Shown here in pieces: positions 14,341 to 25,085 of a DNA stretch of 64,000 nt (its first letter is position 1; every line of letters starts with the position of its first letter). This DNA is from Methylocella tundrae (GTDB lineage: Bacteria; Pseudomonadota; Alphaproteobacteria; Rhizobiales; Beijerinckiaceae). The translations under genes and the position numbers were made by a program. The stretch is taken from the NCBI RefSeq assembly GCF_901905185.1, contig NZ_CABFMQ020000074.1:35918-99917 (forward strand), written 5' to 3'. Below the pieces are notes generated by a model. It was not told the DNA's origin, made no database searches, and saw only the letters and a list, made by a program, of their open reading frames with translations.

Positions 14341-14616
14341 TGCTCAGCGTAGCGCGCCACGCCGGATTGAGCAAGCGGGCGCGAACTTTATGCGCGCCGC
14401 CGCATGGCGAACAGATCGGCCACGCCGCCCGTCTCCAGTGTTGCCGCTAAAGCACTGACTGTCTGAAAACAAAATCTCGGAGACTGAAGAGATGCGCAAT
14501 GAATTGCGCCGATTCACGAAATATCACATCTTTCAATGATCAATAAAAATTGACCAAAGCTTGAAACGCGGCGGCGAACGGATCATTCAAGTCAATTCCT
14601 GAGCAGGGGCGCGGCT

Positions 14617-16407
14617 ATGAATATTTTCCATCACGTACAGCGTCGCTGCTTGCTTCTGTATTTCTCCATAATCCTGACGGCCGGATTGGCCGGTTCGGCG
14701 GCCGCTCAGAGCGTGGACGGGTTGCCCGCGCCTCCTGGCCAGATCATCGTCGGGCCAGTGTTCATCCGGGGCGACGGCTCAGTGCCCTCGATCATCAACG
14801 GCGCTCAAGCCAACGCCTATCTGGGCCAAACTCACGAGCCTTTTTCCTTTCTCGATTCCGCGCCGGCTGTTGTCGTGCGGACCTCGACGCCCACACAATA
14901 TGTGCGTTTCTATTCGCCCGAAGGCGCCAAGGCCACGGGCAACGCGGGCGCCAGCACCGCGCTCGGGAGCTTTCTCGCCGGCTCAAATACGGTGCGCGGG
15001 TTGACCCCGGCGCAGATCAAGGACGCGCTGGCGCTGCCCTGGCTGCCCGAGGACGTGACCATCGTGACGATCCCCGCGGGAACCTGCATCCTCGTCGGGA
15101 CAGGCGGCCCGGTCCTCGGACATTTTCCTGGAGTGCCAGGCCGGAGCGGCTATCCTGCGGGCCCCTGGGGGAAGGGCGGCCCGGCGCAGGAATATCTGAT
15201 CGGCACGAGCGCGAACCCCGGATGCGAGGGCGCGCAACGCCTGTCGCCGTCCGACTATGTCAACCAGCAGCCCGTCGGCGCTTACGCCCTGGCCTATACG
15301 CCGCGCGCAGGCGGGGGCAACGCCGGCGCCGTCGCGAACGCTCTTGATCACGCGATGCTGCCGCCATTGTTCAGCGACATGGACTCGATCTACAACGCGC
15401 TCGATCTCCTGAATGTTGGCGATCCGACGCCCCTGCGCCTGGCGTTGACGCAACTCGATGGCGAGATCTACGCCGATGCGCCATCGGTTGCGATCAACGT
15501 CGGCCAGATGTTCCTCGACGTTTTGCACGATCAGACGCATTTGGCGCGCAGCCTCACGGGCCTCAACAACGGTAGCGGGTTGCGGCCCTGGATGAGCAGC
15601 TTCGGCGGCGGCGGCGCTTTGTTCGGCGGCAATGACGTTCATGGATTGGGCTATGGCGGCGGCGGCGGCGCGGTCGGCGTGGACTATGTTTTCAACCCGT
15701 CGTTGCAGGCCGGCGTCGCGGCGGCCTACGTCCGCAGCGCCTTCAACACCAGCGGTATTTCCGGCAGCGGCAGCCTCGACAGCTTCGCCCTGGGAACTTA
15801 CGCCGGCTATGCGGCCGGGAATATTTATATCGATGGGGCGCTCGGCTATTCCTACAACAGCGCGGCGGCGAACCGCACTATCGCCTTTCCTGGCGTGTCG
15901 CGCGAGGCCTTCGCCAATTGGGCGGCCAGCGCCTTCCTGTCCCGGGTTGAGGCCGGTTATCATTTCGCCCTTGTTGATCGCGCGACGATCACGCCCTTCG
16001 CGTCGATGCAAGGCATCGTCGTCGGACAGGACGGCTTCGGCGAAAGCGGCGCCGGCGCGATCAGCTTGCGTGTCAACGCCGCCACCACGGCTTCCGCGCT
16101 GGGCGTTCTCGGGACGGAGTTCGCCTATGACATCCCGGTGAACTCTGTCGCCTTGAATGTCGCGGCGCGCGTCGGATGGGCGCATGATTATGCCGATACC
16201 CACCGTGGCGTCGTCGCCGGCTTTCAGGGCCTGTCGGACGCGAGTTTCGCGGTCGCCGGGGTCAACGCGCCGCGAGACGCCGCGGCGGTCGGCCTCCGCT
16301 TGACGCTGCCGTGGCAGCCAGGGGATCTCTTCATCCGCTACGATGGCATCCTCGCCAGCAAGGCCTCCATCAACAGCGCAACGGCGGGTCTACGCGTGTC
16401 GTTTTGA
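14617..16407 (+). CDS. Autotransporter-domain outer membrane protein
   Basis: 596 residues. Signal peptide with hydrophobic core about 11-28 and cleavage after SAAAQ. The C-terminal ~275 residues (from about WMSSFGGGG, 325 onward) are an autotransporter beta-barrel: alternating Gly/aromatic strands, GYSYNSAAANR, VEAGYHFAL, and a terminal LRVSF ending in Phe as required by the Bam complex. The passenger (about 31-310) is short for an autotransporter. It includes a block (95-195) with RFYSPEG, GSFLAG, GLTPAQIKDALALPWLPE, IPAGTCILVGTGGP and GGPAQEYLIG, which recurs as a type in alphaproteobacterial exported proteins. Passenger function unknown. A 165-base AT-richer gap precedes it; no transport partner is needed. 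Confidence 0.82.
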   Translation: MNIFHHVQRRCLLLYFSIILTAGLAGSAAAQSVDGLPAPPGQIIVGPVFIRGDGSVPSIINGAQANAYLGQTHEPFSFLDSAPAVVVRTSTPTQYVRFYSPEGAKATGNAGASTALGSFLAGSNTVRGLTPAQIKDALALPWLPEDVTIVTIPAGTCILVGTGGPVLGHFPGVPGRSGYPAGPWGKGGPAQEYLIGTSANPGCEGAQRLSPSDYVNQQPVGAYALAYTPRAGGGNAGAVANALDHAMLPPLFSDMDSIYNALDLLNVGDPTPLRLALTQLDGEIYADAPSVAINVGQMFLDVLHDQTHLARSLTGLNNGSGLRPWMSSFGGGGALFGGNDVHGLGYGGGGGAVGVDYVFNPSLQAGVAAAYVRSAFNTSGISGSGSLDSFALGTYAGYAAGNIYIDGALGYSYNSAAANRTIAFPGVSREAFANWAASAFLSRVEAGYHFALVDRATITPFASMQGIVVGQDGFGESGAGAISLRVNAATTASALGVLGTEFAYDIPVNSVALNVAARVGWAHDYADTHRGVVAGFQGLSDASFAVAGVNAPRDAAAVGLRLTLPWQPGDLFIRYDGILASKASINSATAGLRVSF

Positions 16408-16473
16408 AATGTGACGTCAACTCCGGCGCGTGGCTGCCGTTTGAGCGTCCTTTATGGCTTGCAGGGGTTCTGC

Positions 16474-16971
16474 GTGGTTGTTCGGTTGGCTAAAATCGGC
16501 TGTGTTGGCGCCGTCGCGCTGTTCATCGCCCTCGTCGCTTTCGGCAATGTCACGGATTACGGGACGAATTTCGCCTATGTCGCGCATGTGCTCGATATGG
16601 ATGGGATTCCCGGCGGCTCGATGATCGGCTGGCGCGCGCTTGCCTCGCCGGCGCTGCACCATGCGGCCTATCTTGCGATCATCGCGACGGAGATCGCCAT
16701 CACTGCGCTGATGGGCGTTGGCCTGTTGTCGATGATTGGCGCCCGCAAGGCCGAGGGACAGGCGTTTGCGCGTGCAAAAGGCCCCGCGATCATAGGGCTT
16801 GCGCTTGGCTTCCTGCTGTTTGAGGGCGGCTTCGTGGCCATTGGCGGCGAATGGTTCGGCATGTGGCGTTCGCCCCTTGGCGCCGAGGCGCTGCCGAGCG
16901 CTTTCCGCATCGCCATCACAATGCTCGGCGTGTTGATTTTCATCGCGATGAGGGATGAGGATCTGGGGTGA
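16474..16971 (+). CDS. DUF2165 small integral membrane protein
   Basis: About 165 residues if the GTG at 16474 is used, which has AGGGG six bases upstream; an ATG at 16411 lies just after the autotransporter stop but adds an unlike N-terminus. Four hydrophobic segments are visible: VGAVALFIALVAFGN, AAYLAIIATEIAITALMGVG, AIIGLALGFLLFEGGFVAIGG and FRIAITMLGVLIFIAM. Motifs NVTDY, VLDMDG and the WRA(L)..PALHHAAY region are typical of DUF2165. The family has no assigned activity. The next gene, an exported deaminase, starts 20 bases downstream, so the two are probably one operon. Confidence 0.72.
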   Translation: MVVRLAKIGCVGAVALFIALVAFGNVTDYGTNFAYVAHVLDMDGIPGGSMIGWRALASPALHHAAYLAIIATEIAITALMGVGLLSMIGARKAEGQAFARAKGPAIIGLALGFLLFEGGFVAIGGEWFGMWRSPLGAEALPSAFRIAITMLGVLIFIAMRDEDLG

Positions 16972-16991
16972 GGCCAACAGGAGGAGGCGAC

Positions 16992-17573
16992 ATGAGCGAT
17001 GATTTTTGCCGGTGCGGTCGAGGACATGAATGGGGCCTCAGCCGTCGCAAAAGCTTTTCGGCGCTGCTTGGCGCGGGCCTTGCGGGCGCTCTGTTCAGCG
17101 CGCCGCAGCACGCCTCGGCGGGAGCGACAAAGACGCCTCCCCTGCCTGAAGACGAAGGCTTCATGCGCATCGCCATCGCGGAAGCGGCGAAAGGCGATTT
17201 TCCCTTTGGCGCGGCCATCGTCAGCGACGGAAAGGTGATTGCCACAGGCCGCAATCTTGGCAAAACGAATGATGATCCGACGGCGCATGCCGAGATGGTC
17301 GCGATGCGCAGCCTGATTGCCGAGCGCCGCGAGAGCGTGCTGAAGAAAGGCGCGACGCTCTATGCCTCCGGCGAGCCCTGTCCGATGTGCATGGGCGCAA
17401 TTCTCTGGTGCGGGATCGGGCGGATCGTCTTCGCCGCCTCGATCGAGCAATTGTCGCAAAAGATCGGGCAGATCATGGTGACGAGCGAGCAATTGGCCAA
17501 GGCGGCGCCCTTCGCCAATATCGCCATCACAGGCGGCGTGCTGGCGGCGGAGTCGATCGCGCTGTTTGGGTGA
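16992..17573 (+). CDS. Cytidine/guanine-type nucleoside deaminase with probable Tat signal
   Basis: 193 residues; ATG at 16992 follows GAGGAGGC. Zinc deaminase of the tRNA-adenosine/guanine deaminase group: HAE (His99, Glu101) and PCPMC (Cys130, Cys133) are intact, as are the FGAAIV and TNDDPTAHAEM stretches near guanine deaminases. Unusually the N-terminus carries two arginines (18-19, in LSRRKSFSALLG), a hydrophobic stretch to about 36 and an ASA cleavage motif at 41-43, which reads as a twin-arginine signal. Two Cys at 6 and 8 precede it. An exported deaminase would act on extracytoplasmic bases or nucleosides; the substrate is unknown. Downstream partner of the DUF2165 membrane gene. Confidence 0.8.
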   Translation: MSDDFCRCGRGHEWGLSRRKSFSALLGAGLAGALFSAPQHASAGATKTPPLPEDEGFMRIAIAEAAKGDFPFGAAIVSDGKVIATGRNLGKTNDDPTAHAEMVAMRSLIAERRESVLKKGATLYASGEPCPMCMGAILWCGIGRIVFAASIEQLSQKIGQIMVTSEQLAKAAPFANIAITGGVLAAESIALFG

Positions 17574-17612
17574 GGAGACGATATTGCGTTGAAGCCAAAC
17601 CCGGTCGTAAAT

Positions 17613-18353
17613 TCAAATCGCTTCGCTAAACACCACAGCCGCCGCCTCCGCTACGCCCAACCCCACAAACTCCCCCGGCGCGAGACTAACAGGCAACTCC
17701 AGCCCACCAACGCGATCGCGATGCAGCGCCACAACATGATTGCCTACCGCCGCGAACATGCGGCGGACTTGGTGATAGCGCCCTTCGGTCACGGTCACAT
17801 AGGCGCTTGTCGGCGAGATAACTTCCAGCGTCGCAGGCAATAGCGGCTTCTCTTCGCCTTCCAGCATCAAACGTCCAGAGGCGAAAATCCCGGCCTCATC
17901 GCCGCGCAGGGAAGATTCGAGCGTGGCGAGATAGCGCTTTGGCACATGGTTTTTCGGCGAGATGATCTTGTGTAGGAGCGCGCCGTCGTCGGTGATGAGC
18001 AACAGGCCGGACGTCTCCTTGTCGAGACGGCCGACGGTCGAGAGCGGCGGCTCACGCAGACGATAGCGCGGCGGCAGCAGGTCGTAGACGAGCGGCCCGG
18101 CTTCCTTGTGCGAACAGGTGACGCCACAGGGCTTGTTAAGCATCAGCGCCAACCCCGGCGGCGGATCGAGCTTTTCGCCGTTGACGCTCATGCGCTCGGA
18201 CAAATCCGGCGTCAGCGCAATGCGGAGCGAGCCATCGTCCACCACCGATCCATCCAGCCTGACGCGCTTTGCGCGGAGCAACTGTTGCGCCTGGCTGCGC
18301 GTGCCATAGCCGAGATTGGCGAGCAGCCTGTCGAGCCGCAGGGACGCGCTCAT
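17613..18353 (-). CDS. rsuA: 16S rRNA pseudouridine synthase RsuA family
   Basis: 246 residues. N-terminal S4 RNA-binding domain (LRLDRLLANLGYGTRSQAQQ), then the catalytic domain with LNKPCGVTCSH, GRLDKETSGLLLITDDG (catalytic Asp), KRYLATLE and GRYHQVRRMFAAVGNHV. This order matches RsuA, which makes pseudouridine 516 in 16S rRNA; RluE/RluF relatives are possible. Its start overlaps the stop of the upstream methyltransferase gene by 4 bases, so the two rRNA-modification genes are translationally coupled. Confidence 0.88.
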   Translation of the reverse strand: MSASLRLDRLLANLGYGTRSQAQQLLRAKRVRLDGSVVDDGSLRIALTPDLSERMSVNGEKLDPPPGLALMLNKPCGVTCSHKEAGPLVYDLLPPRYRLREPPLSTVGRLDKETSGLLLITDDGALLHKIISPKNHVPKRYLATLESSLRGDEAGIFASGRLMLEGEEKPLLPATLEVISPTSAYVTVTEGRYHQVRRMFAAVGNHVVALHRDRVGGLELPVSLAPGEFVGLGVAEAAAVVFSEAI

Positions 18354-19330
18354 TTCTGCGCTTCGAAAATCTTGTAGGCTCCCGTTTCGACCTTCATGGC
18401 GACATGCCGGAACAAGGGTTTCAACGCGGCCTCATAGGGCAGATGCCGGTTGGCGACGAGATAGAGCGCGCCCCCCTTGCGCAGCATTTTCGCCGCGCGA
18501 AGGATGAATGCTTTGCCGAGGTTTTGATCTTCCGCGCCGCCATCGTGGAAAGGCGGGTTCATGACGATAAAGTCGAGGTCTTTGAGGTCGGCGTCCTCGC
18601 GCCGGGCGTCGGCCCAGAAGAAACGCGCACGGGGATCCTGGATATTGCGGCGCGCCGCCTCGATCGCGCGGCGGTCGATGTCGATCAGCGATATTTCGGC
18701 GAGTTTCGGCGAGGCGAGCGCGGCGATGGAGAGATAGCCGACGCCGCAGCCAAGATCCGCGCCGCGGCCTGAAAGGGCGGGCAGGTTCGCGGCCAGTAGC
18801 GCGCTGCCGGGATCGATCCGGTTCCAGCTGAAGACGCCGGGCTGCGACCAGAGGCCGAGCTCTTCGATGCGCTGCAAAGCGCCTTCCGCGACGGCGTCCT
18901 CGATCCCTTTCAGGACGGCCGGACGCCCGCAGACGCAAACGCGATGATGACGTTTTGAGCTTTCGTCCACCACGCAGCCGAAGGCGCGCAATTCCGCGGC
19001 GATGCGCGAGCCGCCCTTGTCTTTGGGGGCCAGCGCGGTCAGCAACGCCCCTTGCCGTAGAGCACGCAATGCAAGGGCGAGCGCGCGGCGGCGCTCCACT
19101 GTGCCGGGGGGGCCTAGCATGGTCATTCCGGCAAGCGTCTCCGGCGCTTGCGTATCGAGCACTGCCGCGCCCGGAACGAGCGGCGAGAACTGGATGGCGC
19201 GGGGAGGGGCGGCGGCCAGTTCGACTGGCGGCGCGCCATAGACGCCGCATTGTTCGGATTCGGACGGGCGCTCGCTTCCCGGCCGCGGCGGCAAAACATC
19301 GCTCAAAGGCGCCGCGGCGTCACTCGCCAT
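18350..19330 (-). CDS. RsmC/RlmG-like rRNA guanine-N2 methyltransferase
   Basis: 326 residues from the ATG at 19330 (MASDAAAPLSDVL); the longer frame starts in Lys/Arg-rich out-of-frame sequence of the upstream small gene. C-terminal MTS domain: SAM loop ADLGCGVGYLSIA, acidic DIDRRAIEAARRN, the catalytic NPPFHDGG motif of N-methyltransferases acting on guanine, and a KAFILRAAKMLRKGG strand. The N-terminal half is a degenerate methyltransferase fold, as in RsmC/RlmG. Exact rRNA position is uncertain. The stop overlaps the rsuA start by 4 bases and the start overlaps the small upstream gene by 11 bases, a compact three-gene operon. Confidence 0.82.
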   Translation of the reverse strand: MASDAAAPLSDVLPPRPGSERPSESEQCGVYGAPPVELAAAPPRAIQFSPLVPGAAVLDTQAPETLAGMTMLGPPGTVERRRALALALRALRQGALLTALAPKDKGGSRIAAELRAFGCVVDESSKRHHRVCVCGRPAVLKGIEDAVAEGALQRIEELGLWSQPGVFSWNRIDPGSALLAANLPALSGRGADLGCGVGYLSIAALASPKLAEISLIDIDRRAIEAARRNIQDPRARFFWADARREDADLKDLDFIVMNPPFHDGGAEDQNLGKAFILRAAKMLRKGGALYLVANRHLPYEAALKPLFRHVAMKVETGAYKIFEAQK

Positions 19331-19493
19331 CGGTCTCGGGGGCGCTTTCCCCGGCGACGCCGGCGGCTTTGTCGGCGTCGGCTTTCTCTTTTTCCTTTTC
19401 CGCTTTGCGCGCGGCGGCCTTTTCCGCGGTTTTCGCGGCCTTGGCCTTTTCGCGCTCCCTGCGTTCAAAATCATAGTTCGGTTTGCGCGCCAT
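19320..19493 (-). CDS. Small conserved charged protein
   Basis: 57 residues from the ATG at 19493 (MARKPNYDFERRERE). Almost wholly made of Lys, Arg, Glu and Ala with a long predicted single helix, then an acidic tail. Short proteins beginning MARKPNYxFER are widespread in Hyphomicrobiales, but no function is known. It overlaps the start of the RsmC-like gene by 11 bases, so it heads that operon. Being Lys-rich and next to rRNA modification genes it might bind nucleic acid, but this is only inference. Confidence 0.6.
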   Translation of the reverse strand: MARKPNYDFERREREKAKAAKTAEKAAARKAEKEKEKADADKAAGVAGESAPETDGE

Positions 19494-19567
19494 TTTATGC
19501 TCCAAAAGAATAATTCTGCTCCAGAAGGACAAGGCCCTCTCGGTTTGCGGTGGATGAAAACGATTCG

Positions 19568-22558
<2,991 letters not shown>

Positions 22559-22750
22559 TGATCCGTCTGGCTTTGAGTGATCGAAGCGTCAGGACGCGGC
22601 CACGGCTCGATTTGGCCCGCCCTCCGCATGTCTTTGCTGTCCCTAATTTAGCGAGCTTCGCGCAATTTGCCATTGCATTTTGGGCGAATCCTGAAAGCCT
22701 GCCTGCTGAAGAGCGCGCGACGCTGGTGACGGCGGCGGCCCCGCGCGGGC

Positions 22751-22793
22751 AAAAAACAAAAAAAAACGTGGTCCGGCCGCGGGCGGGACCACG
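22751..22793 (-). terminator. Minus-strand intrinsic terminator in the uvrA-dctA gap
   Basis: CGTGGTCC (22767-22774) and GGACCACG (22786-22793) form an 8-bp GC-rich stem; on the minus strand it is followed by a long T-rich run (22751-22766). It would stop minus-strand transcripts entering from dctA before they reach uvrA. On the plus strand it forms a hairpin in the dctA leader with no T-run. Confidence 0.55.
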
Positions 22794-22816
22794 GACAGCT
22801 TTGGAAGCGGACTCCA

Positions 22817-24142
22817 ATGGTCGCGATTTCGGCAAGCTCCCCCGCTGGCGCTGCGGCGAAGCCTTTCTACAAAATTCTTTATGTTCAGGTTCTGATCGGG
22901 ATCGTGCTCGGCGCTCTGTTCGGATGGCTCCTGCCCGAATATGCGACCAACGCCTGGGTCAAGGCGCTCGGCGACGGCTTCGTCAAGCTGATCAAAATGC
23001 TCATCGCGCCGATCATCTTCTGCACGGTCGTCTCCGGCATCGCGCATATATCGGATGCGCGAAAAGTCGGCAGGGTCGGCGTCAAGGCTCTCGTCTATTT
23101 TGAGATTGTATCGTCTTTCGCGCTCGTCTTCGGCCTCGTCTTCGGCAATCTGCTGCGGCCGGGCGCGGGCTTTACGGGACATGGCGACGCCGCCGCGGTC
23201 GCGGGCTTCGAGAAACAGGCCGGAGCGCATCATGCGGTCGATTTCGTGCTCGACATCATTCCAGACAGCGTTGTCGGCGCCTTCGCCAAGGGCGATGTGC
23301 TCCAGGTGCTGCTTTTTGCGATCCTGTTCGGATTCGCCCTGATGGCGCTCGGCCAGCGCGGAAAGACCATCCTGTCTTTGGTCGACGATCTGGCGCACGC
23401 GGTTTTCGGCGTCATCAATATCGTCATGAAGGCGGCGCCTATCGGCGCTTTTGGCGCCATGGCCTTCACCGTCGGCAAATACGGCGCGCATTCGCTCGGC
23501 AATCTTCTTGGCCTTGTCGCGACCTTCTATTTGACGTCGGCCCTGTTCATTATCCTGATCCTTGGCTCGATCGCCCGGATCGCCGGCTTCAATATTTTCA
23601 AATTCCTGAATTATATCAAATCCGAGCTTCTGATCGTGCTCGGCACGAGCTCATCGGAAAGCGCTTTGCCGGCGCTGATGGAGAAGCTTGAGCGTCTCGG
23701 CTGCTCGAAGCCGGTCGTCGGCCTCGTCGTGCCGACCGGCTATTCCTTCAATCTCGACGGCACCAATATCTATATGACATTGGCGACCCTGTTCATCGCG
23801 CAGGCGCTCAGCGTCGACCTGAGTTTTAGCCAGCAGATGACCATTCTCATCGTCGCCATGCTGACCTCAAAGGGCGCGAGCGGCGTCACGGGGGCTGGCT
23901 TCATTACGCTGGCCGGCACGCTTGCCGTGGTCGATCCGGCGCTTGTTCCGGGTATGGCGATCGTGCTTGGCGTCGACAAATTCATGAGCGAATGCCGCGC
24001 CTTGACCAATATCATCGGCAATGGCGTTGCAACCGTCGTCATTTCATGGTCGGAAGGCGAACTTGATCGCGCCAAGCTCAAGGCCGCGCTCGACCGCAAG
24101 GTCGACGTGTCCGACGTTCGCGCCGGCGTCTCGACGGGCTGA
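22817..24142 (+). CDS. dctA: C4-dicarboxylate:cation symporter DctA
   Basis: 441 residues, normal length. Dicarboxylate/amino acid:cation symporter (DAACS) family: eight membrane helices plus two re-entrant loops. Substrate and cation sites are visible in the serine-rich [14 protein letters not shown], the NLDGTNIY(M) motif and the [14 protein letters not shown] hairpin. Imports succinate, fumarate and malate. ATG at 22817 follows GGAAGCGG. No dctBD two-component pair or sigma-54 site was seen nearby. Its position between uvrA and ssb, genes that usually adjoin, suggests it was inserted. Confidence 0.93.
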   Translation: MVAISASSPAGAAAKPFYKILYVQVLIGIVLGALFGWLLPEYATNAWVKALGDGFVKLIKMLIAPIIFCTVVSGIAHISDARKVGRVGVKALVYFEIVSSFALVFGLVFGNLLRPGAGFTGHGDAAAVAGFEKQAGAHHAVDFVLDIIPDSVVGAFAKGDVLQVLLFAILFGFALMALGQRGKTILSLVDDLAHAVFGVINIVMKAAPIGAFGAMAFTVGKYGAHSLGNLLGLVATFYLTSALFIILILGSIARIAGFNIFKFLNYIKSELLIVLGTSSSESALPALMEKLERLGCSKPVVGLVVPTGYSFNLDGTNIYMTLATLFIAQALSVDLSFSQQMTILIVAMLTSKGASGVTGAGFITLAGTLAVVDPALVPGMAIVLGVDKFMSECRALTNIIGNGVATVVISWSEGELDRAKLKAALDRKVDVSDVRAGVSTG

Positions 24143-24185
24143 GATTTCCGTCTTCGGCGCTTGCCGCCGCGAGCGTCGGCTGCTA

Positions 24186-24200
24186 GAACATACATAGAAC
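24186..24200 (+). promoter_or_regulatory. Alphaproteobacterial SOS (LexA) box for ssb
   Basis: GAAC-ATACATA-GAAC is the reverse complement of the direct-repeat GTTC-N7-GTTC operator used by LexA in alphaproteobacteria. It lies exactly 100 bases before the ssb ATG. Confidence 0.75.
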
Positions 24201-24299
24201 ATAGGCGCGGTGGTGGACAAGCCGCGCGCGGTGCCGCTAACTGCATTGAGTGATCGGATCAGCCGAGTTTTTTGCAAACGTTTCCAGGGAGCATAAAGA

Positions 24300-24806
24300 A
24301 TGGCGGGGAGCGTCAATAAGGTAATTCTCGTCGGTAATCTCGGCCGCGATCCGGAAACGCGGCGGATGAATTCCGGCGACGCGGTGGTAAGTTTCAGCCT
24401 GGCGACGACGGAGTCCTGGCGCGACAAGGCGACCGGCGAGCGCAAGGATCGCACTGAGTGGCATAACATCGTGATCTTCAACGAGAATCTCGGGAAAATC
24501 GCGGAGCAGTATTGCAAAAAGGGCTCGAAAGTTTATCTCGAGGGTCAACTGCAGACGCGCGAGTATACCGATAAGGAAGGCAACCAGCGCAAGACGACGG
24601 AAGTCGTGCTGCAAAGATTTCGCGGCGAACTGACTCTGCTCGATAGCCGCGGCCGAGGCGATTCGGAGGCTGACCGCGGCGGATTTGAGGACGCGAGTTC
24701 GAGTTTCGGCCGGTCGTCGCCGATGGAGCGCGTGCCCGATCGCCGTCCCGCCACTGCGGGCGCTGGCCGCACCGCCGACATCATCGACGACGATATTCCA
24801 TTCTAG
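24300..24806 (+). CDS. ssb: Single-stranded DNA-binding protein
   Basis: 168 residues. N-terminal OB fold (MAGSVNKVILVGNLGRDPE, VVSFSLATTESW, EWHNIVIF, YLEGQLQTREYTDKEG), then a Gly/Ser/Asp-rich disordered linker and the conserved acidic C-terminal tip DDDIPF that recruits replication and repair proteins. ATG at 24300 follows AGGGAG. A LexA-type box lies upstream, so it is likely DNA-damage inducible. Its TAG stop is part of the terminal CTAG of repeat copy B. Confidence 0.96.
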   Translation: MAGSVNKVILVGNLGRDPETRRMNSGDAVVSFSLATTESWRDKATGERKDRTEWHNIVIFNENLGKIAEQYCKKGSKVYLEGQLQTREYTDKEGNQRKTTEVVLQRFRGELTLLDSRGRGDSEADRGGFEDASSSFGRSSPMERVPDRRPATAGAGRTADIIDDDIPF

Positions 24807-24914
24807 AGGATATTCCGATCAGATCGGTTCGATACGATCGACGCGAATATGCTCAAGCTTTTGAATCTGGAGCGATTTCTGATCGATCGAATGACTCCAT
24901 TCGATCGGAAAGTG
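24803..24914 (-). repeat. Two-hairpin intergenic repeat, copy B
   Basis: Reverse-complement copy of the elements at 8891 and 54220. The core from TTTCCGATCGAATGGAGTC to GCTTGAGCATATTC is the same; the second hairpin differs by a few bases. The CTAG at its end (24803-24806) contains the ssb stop codon. Confidence 0.88.
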
Positions 24915-24944
24915 GTTAGGCGTTCTGCGAATGTAGTCGCCATG

Positions 24945-24982
24945 AAGGCTGCCCGGCCTGTCGCCGTGCGGTCGGGCCTTTG
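24945..24982 (+). terminator. Possible terminator downstream of ssb
   Basis: AAGGCTGCCCGGCC pairs imperfectly with GGTCGGGCCTTT across a 10-12-base loop, ending in a short T-run. It lies after the repeat element and 104 bases before gyrA. Confidence 0.4.
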
Positions 24983-25085
24983 TGTGCAATCTCTGGTTTT
25001 GCTCGGTTTTCGCCGCGTAAAGCTGGCGTTTTGGCGCGTGGGCCTCTAATATTGGGCCTTGAACTCATTTTTGGATTAGCTTTCA

